Positions 25,301 to 32,471 of a DNA stretch of 34,215 bases are shown piece after piece. This DNA is from CAYSBE01 sp046309355. Lineage in GTDB: Bacteria; Bacteroidota; Bacteroidia; UKL13-3. The stretch is taken from assembly GCA_046309355.1 (NCBI GenBank), contig JBKCPL010000053.1, positions 1 to 34,215 on the forward strand, in the 5' to 3' direction. Below the pieces are notes generated by a model. It was not told the DNA's origin. It saw nothing but the letters and a program-made list of their open reading frames with translations, and did no database searches. The translations under genes and the position numbers were made by a program. Numbering within the stretch: position 1 is the first letter of the stretch; the number at the start of each line of letters is the position of its first letter.

Positions 25301-25538
25301 GGCCGGTGGAGCAGAAAAAGGGAATATGCTGGTGAAACGTGTAAGCGAAATTATGAACGAAAAATACCGTTACTATTCGCGCTTTAAAGGCAATAAAAAG
25401 TTTGCCAGCGTATCGCAGGATGTAGAAGAAAGTTCGCAAATTTATAACTATGCCATACAGGTAGCTGAGCAAAACAAGCAGCCCGAACTGGCTGCCGAAT
25501 TGCGCAAGGGATATGAATCCATGCTATCAGGTAAATAA
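22353..25538 (+). CDS. DUF2723 / GT117 family integral membrane glycosyltransferase with TPR-like C-terminus
   Basis: The protein has 1061 residues. The N-terminus has the family signature: a first membrane helix (about 8-28), then EPTVSFWDCGEFISAAYRLQ with acidic pair D35/E38 in the GT-C position, then CHPPGAPLFLIIGRIF. About a dozen or more further hydrophobic helices follow up to residue 640, including HLLNLLVIPAIVYVYYF and, near 590, the hallmark PRERDYAYVGSYQ. From about 650 the protein is soluble and probably periplasmic, with FTNGDNDTYPLWYAQ and a helical TPR-like end (about 930-1061). The family is classed as GT117 and includes human TMEM260, a protein O-mannosyltransferase; bacterial members are presumed to glycosylate exported proteins from a lipid-linked sugar. 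Substrate unknown. Single-gene unit, with its own promoter and a strong terminator. Confidence 0.92.
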   Translation: MKHYKLINIVLGWATFIAALYTYASTLEPTVSFWDCGEFISAAYRLQICHPPGAPLFLIIGRIFSLMAGNDVSQVAYWVNMVSGFTSALTVLFMFWTITHLAKKIVAADDNDLTPAKTIAIMGSGLVGALTLTFSDTFWFSAVEAEVYASSSFFTTLTFWCILKWENVAHEKGADRWLILIAYLIGLAIGVHLLNLLVIPAIVYVYYFKKYAFTRNGFLKASAVAIATIGIVQFGIIPGMPTMMTKFDYLFTNVVGLGVSKGLYIMLLSLVAFIYGILSYTHSQAKSSLYIALGALVFMGATSFVINASFSGFVMWAAIGGLFYWAVMKKGVAMAIVNTIVLCYAFVLIGYSSYSMVLIRSAANPPIDMNDPENPFSLLSYLNREQYGDNPLVYGQYFYAKVVDIKKGPMQYRLEGDKYVEAGAKLDRVFDPKDQTIFPRMWSERADHVQAYRQWEKIPEGKKATMGKNIDFLLSYQLGFMYWRYFFWNFVGRQNDEQGFGDVTRGNWLSGIKLIDNMRLGPQDNIPEVLMQNKARNVYFGLPLLLGIIGLIWHFRKSKEDATVVLTLFLFTGFFIILYLNFPAHQPRERDYAYVGSYQTFMIWIGLGVAALFDWLSKKLNPTLASGTVAIAGIAAVPLLMGQQNWDDHDRSQRYTALDFANNYLESCPPNSILFTNGDNDTYPLWYAQNVAGIRTDIRIINLSLLNTDWYTNNLKRKVYDSDVVPFSMTPDKYVQGKRDYVMFYNNPQVAQRYGINQTDYYPLKNIIAFINDDNDPLAKLQSQSGEFYNYFPTKKFYMLVNKDQVKKAGLVRPEDEPFIVDTMRWEVSNSTLMKADLVTLDIVASTDWTRPVCFAITTGSDVYLNMQKYFQINGLVYQIMPIENDQLNEGSMGRINTETLYDNLMNKFKWGNMDKPGIYLDETTLRQTNNYRNLFYRLAIRLIENGDSTRAIKVLDRCLEVMPEENVPYNQLMLAIAQAYYAAGGAEKGNMLVKRVSEIMNEKYRYYSRFKGNKKFASVSQDVEESSQIYNYAIQVAEQNKQPELAAELRKGYESMLSGK

Positions 25539-25557
25539 AATGAGTTGAGGGCAGTTG

Positions 25558-25598
25558 AAAATTACGGCCGGCCACATGCGTGGCCGGCCGTAATTTTT
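25558..25598 (+). terminator. intrinsic terminator, perfect 18-bp stem
   Basis: The left arm 25558-25575 (AAAATTACGGCCGGCCAC) and right arm 25580-25597 are exact complements around a 4-nt loop ATGC. The GC-rich core is flanked by an A-tract on the left and a T-tract on the right, so the hairpin can work for either strand. It sits 20 bp after the GT117 stop and insulates rlmB. Confidence 0.9.
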
Positions 25599-25631
25599 AT
25601 ATAGTGTATTTGTTGTTACTTTGCCCACCAC

Positions 25632-26378
25632 ATGACCGACAAAAAAGAAACCACCATTTACGGTGTGCACGCTATTGAAGAGGCGTTGCAAAACGGTAAA
25701 CTCATTCAAAAGCTGATTGTAGCCAAAGGCAACAGGCATGGCGCCCTGGATGAGCTGATGAGTAAAGCCCGCAAAGCAGGGGCTGTAATACAACTCGTTC
25801 CGCGTGAAGCGGCTGTTTTTCCGGTACACAAAAACCATCAGGGTGTGGTGGCACACATTGCGCCTGTTGAGTATCATGAACTGGAAACTCTGCTGCCCCA
25901 GCTGTTTGAAAAAGGCATTGATCCTTTCGTTGTTGTACTCGATCGCATTACCGATGTGCGAAACTTTGGCGCCATTGCTCGCACAGCTTTGTGCTGTGGC
26001 GCACATGCCATTGTTATTTCTCAGTCGGGTTCGGTATCGGTAACTGATGATGCCATTAAAGCTTCGGCCGGGGCATTGTTGCAGCTGCCCGTGTGCCGCG
26101 AACGAAACCTGAAAACTACCATGGAACTGCTCAATCAGTCGGGCATAAAAACCGTAGGCATGACGGAGAAAGCGAATAAAGAATTGCCCTTTGCCGACTT
26201 ATCGGGACCACTGGCGCTGGTGCTGGGTTCAGAAAAAGACGGCTTATCAAATGACGTGCTGCGCAGATGCAGTTTGCTGGTAAAAATTCCCATGGCGGCA
26301 TCGTTCGATTCGTTAAATGTATCGGTTGCAGCTGGTGTGGCTATGTACGAATACATGCGTCAGCAGATGACGCAGTAA
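25632..26378 (+). CDS. rlmB: 23S rRNA (guanosine-2'-O-)-methyltransferase RlmB (SpoU/TrmH family)
   Basis: RlmB methylates the 2'-O of G2251 (E. coli numbering) in the 23S rRNA P-loop. The 248-residue protein has the N-terminal RNA-binding domain (YGVHAIEEALQNGKLIQKLI, 10-29) and the knotted SPOUT domain: motif 1 LDRITDVRNFGAIARTAL (N111, R117), motif 2 LALVLGSEKDGLS (194-206, E201), and motif 3 IPMAASFDSLNVSVAAGVAM (N229). The full N-terminal domain favours RlmB over the smaller TrmL; another SpoU rRNA/tRNA target cannot be excluded. TACTTTGC at 25617-25624 is a possible -7 element 7 bp before the ATG. Its stop directly abuts the stop of the converging idi gene. Confidence 0.9.
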   Translation: MTDKKETTIYGVHAIEEALQNGKLIQKLIVAKGNRHGALDELMSKARKAGAVIQLVPREAAVFPVHKNHQGVVAHIAPVEYHELETLLPQLFEKGIDPFVVVLDRITDVRNFGAIARTALCCGAHAIVISQSGSVSVTDDAIKASAGALLQLPVCRERNLKTTMELLNQSGIKTVGMTEKANKELPFADLSGPLALVLGSEKDGLSNDVLRRCSLLVKIPMAASFDSLNVSVAAGVAMYEYMRQQMTQ

Positions 26379-26909
26379 TCAGGCAACGTGCAGCTGCTTC
26401 AGGTATTGATTTAAAATGATTCTGAACCACACCGTGAAATGATGCGGCTGCTCAGATACTTCACGTATCAGGTTTTCGAGCGAAATCCAGCGGTAAGCGG
26501 CAACTTCTTCTGCATTAATGGCCGGCTCCGCATCGTACGTTCCGGTATATACAAAATCCAATTCGTGCTCGCTCAGGCCATTATCGAACGGTGTGCGGTA
26601 TATGAAGCTAAAGCGTTCGGTAAGTTCGCAGTCAAACCCCATTTCTTCTTTTAGCCTGCGGTGCGCTGCATCGGTGGTGTTTTCATCAACACGCGGATGC
26701 GAACAGCAGGTGTTGGTCCACAACCCCGATGAATGGTACTTGTGTTGTGAACGTTGCTGAAGCAGCAATTCGCCAGTGCTGTTAAACACAAATACGGAGA
26801 ACGCACGATGAAGCAATGCCTTCCGGTGTGCTTCGTGTTTTTCCATGATGCCTACCGGATTGTTTGTGGTATCTACCAGTATTACGTATTCTTCGGTTTG
26901 TGCATTCAT
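26379..26909 (-). CDS. idi: isopentenyl-diphosphate delta-isomerase type 1
   Basis: Idi interconverts IPP and DMAPP through a protonation-deprotonation mechanism with Mg and Zn/Mn. The 176-residue Nudix-fold protein has the catalytic cysteine in NTCCSHPR (C68 or C69, with H71), the N-terminal metal-site histidines in MEKHEAHRKALLHRAFSVF (H25, H34), the Nudix-like RRLKEEMGF, and the catalytic/metal glutamates E114 and E116 in LSEHELDFVYTG. It is the last gene of the crtI-crtB-unknown-idi run, with 2 bp between the preceding stop and its ATG. In organisms using the MEP pathway (ispH at 11.6 kb), Idi is not essential but balances IPP and DMAPP, which fits a role in supplying carotenoid synthesis. 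Confidence 0.96.
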   Translation of the reverse strand: MNAQTEEYVILVDTTNNPVGIMEKHEAHRKALLHRAFSVFVFNSTGELLLQQRSQHKYHSSGLWTNTCCSHPRVDENTTDAAHRRLKEEMGFDCELTERFSFIYRTPFDNGLSEHELDFVYTGTYDAEPAINAEEVAAYRWISLENLIREVSEQPHHFTVWFRIILNQYLKQLHVA

Positions 26910-26911
26910 GG

Positions 26912-27412
26912 CTATATGGAGTTTAAACGTTGTTTTTCCGCATCGGTGAGGTGTTTTGAGGCACGCAAGTAGGACACAATTTTTTGACGAACCTGTGCAG
27001 CATCAATACGCGCTACGTTAGTCAGTAAAAATTCTTTATCGGTTGTTATGTGGGTATTGTATCCTAAAAAGGCCGGTGAATTGGTTTGAATAGCAAACCG
27101 AAGATAACGAAGCTCGGCATCTGTAGACCGTTCGCTAATGGCCGATTCCAGCAATTCTTTGCCTGAATTAAAGCTGTTCAGCTTTGACCATGGATTGAAG
27201 TAGTGCGATGCCATAATCATCAATACAGCACCGCGGTATGCTTTTAGCAAAGGAGTCAGCTTTTGTACATCTCTGGTTTCGTTCAAAAAAGATTCGCCTG
27301 CTTTCGAATCGTGTATACTTTTCTCGTAGGCTTCACGTGCTTTATCGGGTGTTGTGGTAGTGCCGGCCGGTGAAACGAATACAGAAAAAACCATAAGCAG
27401 TAGTGTATACAT
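26912..27412 (-). CDS. exported protein of unknown function in carotenoid operon
   Basis: The protein has 166 residues. A short N-terminal hydrophobic segment (MYTLLLMVFSVFVSPAG) suggests a signal peptide, so a periplasmic location is likely. The rest is strongly helical and TPR-like: PLLKAYRGAVLMIMASHYF, NPWSKLNSFNSGKELLESAI, then AELRYLRFAIQTNSPAFLGYN and a C-terminal helix. I recall similar unnamed proteins beside crtB in other Bacteroidota, so it is probably a conserved member of the locus. Its ATG shares one base with the TGA of crtB (TGATG), and idi follows after 2 bp, so translation of the three is likely coupled. No enzymatic motif is visible; it is not a known carotenoid hydroxylase or cyclase. 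Confidence 0.8.
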   Translation of the reverse strand: MYTLLLMVFSVFVSPAGTTTTPDKAREAYEKSIHDSKAGESFLNETRDVQKLTPLLKAYRGAVLMIMASHYFNPWSKLNSFNSGKELLESAISERSTDAELRYLRFAIQTNSPAFLGYNTHITTDKEFLLTNVARIDAAQVRQKIVSYLRASKHLTDAEKQRLNSI

Positions 27413-28248
27413 CAGAGTAAATTAAAACTGTGCCTAACAAATGAACCGAAAAACAGAGCGTACTTCTGGTTATCGGGTATACGCACACGCTCCTGCATAA
27501 TGCGTTGCGGGGGCATACTGCATATTTTATCCAGCAAATTGGAGTAATACTTATACGCCACGTATACCCCAAAGCGAGCATTTTTGGGTAGGCGCTTAAT
27601 TCCTTCGTAGCCCAGTTCAAAATCCTTACGTGTATCGGCTTCGATTTCACGCTTTATTTCTTCGGTAAATTCATGTGTACGCAGCTGCGGAAAATACATG
27701 CGTCCTAGTCCTTGCAAATCGGCATTAAAATCGCGCAGGAAGTTTATTTTCTGAAAAGCAGAACCCAGTTTCATAGCATAATACTTCAACTCGTTGTAGC
27801 GGTCTTCATCGCCTTCTACAAATACTTTAAGGCACATCAAGCCCACCACCTCTGCCGAACCCAGTATGTATTCTTCGTATCCTTGCTGGTCGTATTGCGT
27901 ATCGTGCAAGTCCATTTCCATACTTTTCAAAAACGTATCAATATGCCAGCGATCAATGCTGTACTCGTTCACCACCTGCTGAAAATTATTTAAAATGGGA
28001 TTCAGGCTGATGCCACGTTCAATGGATTTGTAGGTTTCGTTTCTAAATTCATCCAACAATTCGGGTTTGTTGTACTCGTGAAATGAGTCAACAATTTCAT
28101 CGGCAAAACGCACAAAGCCGTAAATGGCATAAATGGGGTTATGAAATTTTTTAGCCAAGAAGCGAATGCCCAGCGAAAAGGAAGTACTGTAGGCGTTGGT
28201 TACCATTTTGCTGCTCTTGCGTGATATATCGTCAAATAATTGTTTCAT
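27412..28248 (-). CDS. crtB: phytoene synthase
   Basis: CrtB joins two geranylgeranyl diphosphates head to head to give phytoene, the first committed carotenoid step. The 278-residue protein of the trans-isoprenyl squalene/phytoene synthase family has both Asp-rich Mg-diphosphate motifs: FVRFADEIVDSFH (D50, D54) and NFLRDFNADLQGLGRMYFP (D173, D177). The early segment AYSTSFSLGIRFL is the usual phytoene synthase N-terminal helix. Squalene or diapophytoene synthase activity is an alternative that motifs alone do not exclude, but pairing with a CrtI-type desaturase supports CrtB. Its start lies 11 bp after the crtI stop, and its stop overlaps the next start by one base. Confidence 0.94.
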   Translation of the reverse strand: MKQLFDDISRKSSKMVTNAYSTSFSLGIRFLAKKFHNPIYAIYGFVRFADEIVDSFHEYNKPELLDEFRNETYKSIERGISLNPILNNFQQVVNEYSIDRWHIDTFLKSMEMDLHDTQYDQQGYEEYILGSAEVVGLMCLKVFVEGDEDRYNELKYYAMKLGSAFQKINFLRDFNADLQGLGRMYFPQLRTHEFTEEIKREIEADTRKDFELGYEGIKRLPKNARFGVYVAYKYYSNLLDKICSMPPQRIMQERVRIPDNQKYALFFGSFVRHSFNLL

Positions 28249-28259
28249 ACGTAGTGTAT

Positions 28260-29744
28260 TTATGCGTTTAACATTTCTTTCTCTATCAAATTGGCTACTA
28301 CCTTACCGCTTATGATGCTAGGCGGCACACCCGGTCCGGGCACAGTAAGCTGGCCTGCGTAGTAGAGGTTGCTTACTTTTTTACTTTTCATGCGTGGCTT
28401 CAGAATGGCTGTTTGCATCAAGGTGTTAGCCAGGCCGTATGCGTTTCCTTTAAATGCGTGGTAATCGGCTACAAAATTGCTCATGGCGTAACTGCGTTTA
28501 TACACCACATGAGGGCGTATGCTTTGCTGTGTGCGCTCTTCTAGCCGTTGCATAATGAGGTTAAAGTATTGTTCTTTTATTTCTTCGGTGTCGGTTAATC
28601 CTGGAGCTACAGGTATAAGCAAGAATAAATTTTCCATTCCGTGTGGGGCTACCGTGGGGTCGGTTATTGAAGGCACCGAAGCGTAGAAAAGCGGATCTGC
28701 AGGCCATTTAGGGTGCTCATAAATTTCTTTGGCGTGATGCATAAAATCGGCATCGAAAAAGAGGTTATGGTGTGTAAGGTTTTTTAGTTTGGTATTAAGC
28801 CCCACATAATACAGCAAGCACGAGGGCGCCAGTTTTCTTGAATCCCAATACTGAGGTGTGTACGATTGGTCGTTTTTACCCAATACGTTTTGGTCAATGT
28901 GGTGGTAATCGCCCGCACCAACTACAACATCTGCCTCCAGTGTTTCGCCTGTGGCCGTAATAACGCGTTTTGCTTTTCCTGTTATGGTTTCAATAGCGGT
29001 AACCTCGGCATTACATTTCAATTCGACACCCTGGCTTTGTGCAATTGAAACAAAGGCTTCAATAATTTTATGCATTCCGCCCATAGGGTACCATGTTCCC
29101 AGGCTCATATCGGCATAGTTCATAAGGCTGTACAAGGCCGGAGTATTGGCAGGCAACGCACCTAAAAACAAAATCGGAAACTCGAGCAGTTCAATCAAAA
29201 ACGGATGCGATACAAATGAGCGCACATGTTTTTTCATGCTGGTAAATACATCCATTTTCACCAGTCCATTCAGCAGGCGCATATCGGCAAACTCAAGCAA
29301 GCTAAGGCTGGGCTTATACACCAAGTCGTTAATGCCTACCTCGTATTTGTAGGCTGCTTCTTTCAAGAATGCGCGTATTTTTTTGCCACTACCCGACTCA
29401 AAGCGCTCAAACAGCAGTTCCAGCTGCTGCATATCGGCCGGTATGTCTATTCCCTCACCGTTTTTCCAAAATACCTTGTAGCTGGGATCAAGCCTTTTCA
29501 GCTCATAAAAATCGGCTGTGGTTTTTCCAAAGTCGTTGTAAAATTTTTCGAACACATCGGGCATCCAATACCAGCTTGGGCCCATGTCAAACATAAAACC
29601 CTCGGCTTCGAACTTGCGTGCACGTCCACCGGGAGTAGCGTTTTTCTCAAGCACAGTAACACGCATTCCTTTGCGGGCCAGGTAAGAAGCAGCAGATAAG
29701 CCCGCCACACCCGATCCGATAACGATGGCGTGTTTGGTTTTCAT
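28260..29744 (-). CDS. crtI: phytoene desaturase (CrtI family)
   Basis: CrtI is a FAD-dependent desaturase that introduces double bonds into phytoene to give neurosporene or lycopene. The 494-residue protein starts at the ATG at 29744 (MKTKHAIVIGSGVAGLSAAS); 12 upstream codons are open but precede the canonical Rossmann start. The dinucleotide-binding motif is G10-x-G12-x-x-G15, followed by E33 and GGRARKFEAEGF (39-50). The C-terminal FAD signature is LYYAGQLTVPGPGVPPSIIS (ends near 480). The length matches bacterial CrtI. It heads the tight crtI-crtB-unknown-idi run; no crtY, crtZ or crtW is in the window, so the final pigment cannot be told. A 74-bp gap separates it from the upstream TonB receptor gene on the same strand. 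Confidence 0.95.
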   Translation of the reverse strand: MKTKHAIVIGSGVAGLSAASYLARKGMRVTVLEKNATPGGRARKFEAEGFMFDMGPSWYWMPDVFEKFYNDFGKTTADFYELKRLDPSYKVFWKNGEGIDIPADMQQLELLFERFESGSGKKIRAFLKEAAYKYEVGINDLVYKPSLSLLEFADMRLLNGLVKMDVFTSMKKHVRSFVSHPFLIELLEFPILFLGALPANTPALYSLMNYADMSLGTWYPMGGMHKIIEAFVSIAQSQGVELKCNAEVTAIETITGKAKRVITATGETLEADVVVGAGDYHHIDQNVLGKNDQSYTPQYWDSRKLAPSCLLYYVGLNTKLKNLTHHNLFFDADFMHHAKEIYEHPKWPADPLFYASVPSITDPTVAPHGMENLFLLIPVAPGLTDTEEIKEQYFNLIMQRLEERTQQSIRPHVVYKRSYAMSNFVADYHAFKGNAYGLANTLMQTAILKPRMKSKKVSNLYYAGQLTVPGPGVPPSIISGKVVANLIEKEMLNA

Positions 29745-29818
29745 AATTTTGTTTAACGATTGCCGAGATAAATTTAACAATATTGCCGGCCAAAGGTTTG
29801 TTTAATGTGTGTTAAACA

Positions 29819-32251
29819 TCAAAATTCGACAATAAATCCGAAACTCGGTAAAAAAGTATCATTAAAATTTGGTGAGATCACGGGAATACCGTTGGAGCCA
29901 TCTATACGTATGGGGTTCCCGTCTGTTGTAGCCCATCCCGTATTATCATCGGTGCGCTTAAAATTGTAGGCTGGAATAGCTTCACTCGATACACGAAGTA
30001 TGTTTTGTATGTCCAGAAACACATCAATGGTGACGCGTTTGAAATTCCATTTTTTATCAATTCGAATATCTGTTTGGTTAAAATTGCCCAGACGTAAGGT
30101 GTTTAAACGTCCAAAATCTATTACTCCATTTCCGGTTAGCAGGTAATTTTGCCTCGAGGCCTTTTCATCAAACGGTGTAAAGGGTGAGCCCCCGGCAAAC
30201 CTGTGTTTTACACCCAACTCCCAGCCATTTTTAAACTTATAGCCCGCTATGGCCGAAACTAAATGGCGAGTATCCCAAGCTGAAGGAACAAGCGTGCCAT
30301 TGCTTCCGCTAAATGAGCTGTAAAAAAACGTGTACGAAACAGTGGCATAAAAATTCGAGGTGAGTTTTTGCTGAAAAAAAATCTCCGTTCCATAAGCCTG
30401 TCCGCTGCCGGTTGAAAACACTTTCTCGTTTCCTATCGCACCAAACTCCGTTCCCTGATTGGCTAGGGAAACTCCGTTTGTGGCCGATACCGCATAATTG
30501 AAGTACGACTTGTAAAACCCTTCTATGGTAATACGTGTATTGCGAGCGGGTAAATATTCTATTCCGGCTACGTAGTGATCAACCCCCGTATATTCATTGT
30601 TTCTGTTAACAAAACTTCCGGTAGTATCTTTAAATCCAAGTACGGTATAAATGGGTAACCGATAGTATCGGCCTATACTGGCATTCAAATTTAAATTGGA
30701 TCGCAAGGCGTAACTAGCCGATACACGGGGCGATAGTGTTCGCCACATTTCGTGTCCGGTGGTAGTAAATGTGTTTCCATCGGCCCTTATACCTGCACTT
30801 AACGCTAGCCTCTCTCCGATAAACTTTCGGCTTACATCGGCAAAAAATCCATAGCGGAAAAATTCAAGTGCTGTATTGTAGGTGATGCTCACTGCTGGGG
30901 CAATGGTATTTCCCGCCAGGTCAAGTATTGGATTACGAACGCGCACGGTACCTGTGTTGTTGAATTTGACGTACTGAAAAACCCCACCGTATGCGTATTT
31001 CCATTTGCCCGAAAACTTATTTACATCCAAGCGAAATTTGTTTTCGATTTCCTGCGATACAGTACCCAGCGTTCTGAATTTTTCATCGTTTGTTTTTCCT
31101 TCGCTGAAGCGGTCGAGCTTATTCTGAAACATATTGCGGCTGGCAGAAACATTCATAAATCCATTTTGAACTCTTCGCTTGAGTACGGCTCCTACGGTGT
31201 AGTTCCATTGATTAATAATGGGGTTGGCACGAATAATATATTCCGTTTCAGGTGTAGCATTTTTAGGCACAGCAAAACTGAATTCATCGATGGCCCCTAC
31301 ACCAAGTGTGGTTAGCGTAGTTTTATCGTTGATACGTGTGGTCGTTTTAAATTGAAAGTCCCAGTAGTTTGGTCGAATGGGCAAATCAAGCGCCTGAAAT
31401 AAAAACTGCAGGTAGCTTCTACGGGCCGATGCGAGGAATGTTGTATTTCGGGTTAACGGGCCATCCAGTGTAAGGCCAAATTCGGAGGCACTTAAGCGTA
31501 CATTTCCCTGCACCCGTTCACTGTTTCCATCGCGTTGCTTAAATGACAAAACAGAGGACAGTGCATTATCTACATTGGCCTTAAAACTACTCGAACTCAG
31601 TGTAACATCCTCAATAAAGCTAACATTCAAAATGCCTTGCGGCCCACCGCTGGCACCTTGTGTGGTAAAGTGATTAATAACGGGAATTTCAATGCCATCG
31701 AGGTAAAATACATTTTCGGAAGGGCCACCTCCGCGTATAAGTATATCGTTGCGAAACGCTCCGCTTCCGGTATTTCCGCCCACACCCGGCAAGGCCTGAA
31801 TCACTCGGCTGATGTCAAAATTACCTCCTGGATTACTTCGTATTTCTTCGGCAGTGAGGCTTTGTACAGAAAGAGGGGTTTCTGTTCGTTTTCCAAATGT
31901 GCGTGTTTGTATGACAACCTCGCTTAAGTTTTTTCCTTCGGCTTCCAACTCTATGGTAAAGGTCTGTATGTTGCCGGTTGTTACTACAATATTGAAAAGT
32001 GTTTTGGTTTGATACCCTACGTACTGCACCTTCAGGTTGTATGACTTTGGCGGGATGGATGCTATTTTAAACTTACCCGATGCATCTGTTTGTGCTCCCA
32101 ACGAAGTGCCTTCCAGTAAAACGGTAGCCCCTATAAGTGCTTCCTGTGTGCTTTTATCTCTTACCTCTCCGGCTATTATCCCGGTATTTTGTGCCCTGCT
32201 ATGTAAAAAGCTTAAAGTTAGCAGAATAAGAATGGGGTGTTTTATGTGCAT
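29819..32251 (-). CDS. TonB-dependent outer membrane receptor with carboxypeptidase-regulatory-like domain
   Basis: The protein has 810 residues from the ATG at 32251 (MHIKHPILILLTLSFLHSRA, signal peptide with cleavage near AQ); the open frame extends 13 codons further without signal character. Residues about 22-102 are a beta-sandwich CarboxypepD_reg-like domain (GIIAGEVRDKSTQEALIGAT, then YNLKVQYVGYQTKT). The plug domain (about 108-225) has ISRVIQALPGVGG, RNDILIRGGGPSENVFYLDG and IEDVTLSSSSF. The rest is a 22-strand-type barrel ending in GFIVEF with terminal Phe. No SusD partner is adjacent, so a glycan-uptake role is not indicated; the substrate is unknown. It lies upstream of crtI on the same strand, so read-through into the carotenoid genes is possible. 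A terminator at 32417-32444 isolates it from the DUF4397 gene. Confidence 0.92.
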   Translation of the reverse strand: MHIKHPILILLTLSFLHSRAQNTGIIAGEVRDKSTQEALIGATVLLEGTSLGAQTDASGKFKIASIPPKSYNLKVQYVGYQTKTLFNIVVTTGNIQTFTIELEAEGKNLSEVVIQTRTFGKRTETPLSVQSLTAEEIRSNPGGNFDISRVIQALPGVGGNTGSGAFRNDILIRGGGPSENVFYLDGIEIPVINHFTTQGASGGPQGILNVSFIEDVTLSSSSFKANVDNALSSVLSFKQRDGNSERVQGNVRLSASEFGLTLDGPLTRNTTFLASARRSYLQFLFQALDLPIRPNYWDFQFKTTTRINDKTTLTTLGVGAIDEFSFAVPKNATPETEYIIRANPIINQWNYTVGAVLKRRVQNGFMNVSASRNMFQNKLDRFSEGKTNDEKFRTLGTVSQEIENKFRLDVNKFSGKWKYAYGGVFQYVKFNNTGTVRVRNPILDLAGNTIAPAVSITYNTALEFFRYGFFADVSRKFIGERLALSAGIRADGNTFTTTGHEMWRTLSPRVSASYALRSNLNLNASIGRYYRLPIYTVLGFKDTTGSFVNRNNEYTGVDHYVAGIEYLPARNTRITIEGFYKSYFNYAVSATNGVSLANQGTEFGAIGNEKVFSTGSGQAYGTEIFFQQKLTSNFYATVSYTFFYSSFSGSNGTLVPSAWDTRHLVSAIAGYKFKNGWELGVKHRFAGGSPFTPFDEKASRQNYLLTGNGVIDFGRLNTLRLGNFNQTDIRIDKKWNFKRVTIDVFLDIQNILRVSSEAIPAYNFKRTDDNTGWATTDGNPIRIDGSNGIPVISPNFNDTFLPSFGFIVEF

Positions 32252-32412
32252 GGAGTGAGTATATGTATGAAGTAAAAAAGATATAGACACAGGATTGTTT
32301 TAATGTATATCTGTTATTTTACTTTATTCTCACTCACAAGCAGGCGTAGCGGGTACTTTTTAAGTGCGATACACTATCCATTTAGGTACTATAAATGGAC
32401 GATTGATTGTAT

Positions 32413-32444
32413 GCAAAAGGGGCGACTGTACACAGCCGCCCCTT
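32413..32444 (-). terminator. intrinsic terminator after the DUF4397 gene
   Basis: AAGGGGCG (32417-32424) pairs with CGCCCCTT (32437-32444). An inner CTG/CAG pair (after one A-C mismatch) closes a TACA loop. Read on the minus strand the hairpin is followed by TTTTGC and lies 27 bp past the DUF4397 stop. The T-tract is short, so termination strength is uncertain. Confidence 0.7.
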
Positions 32445-32471
32445 GACAAACAAAAAACCAATTATGAAAGA

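Noticed and set aside
29819..32251. TonB-dependent receptor as part of a SusC/SusD glycan-uptake locus
   Set aside because: No SusD-like lipoprotein, glycoside hydrolase or regulator is adjacent; the neighbours are carotenoid genes and a DUF4397 protein.
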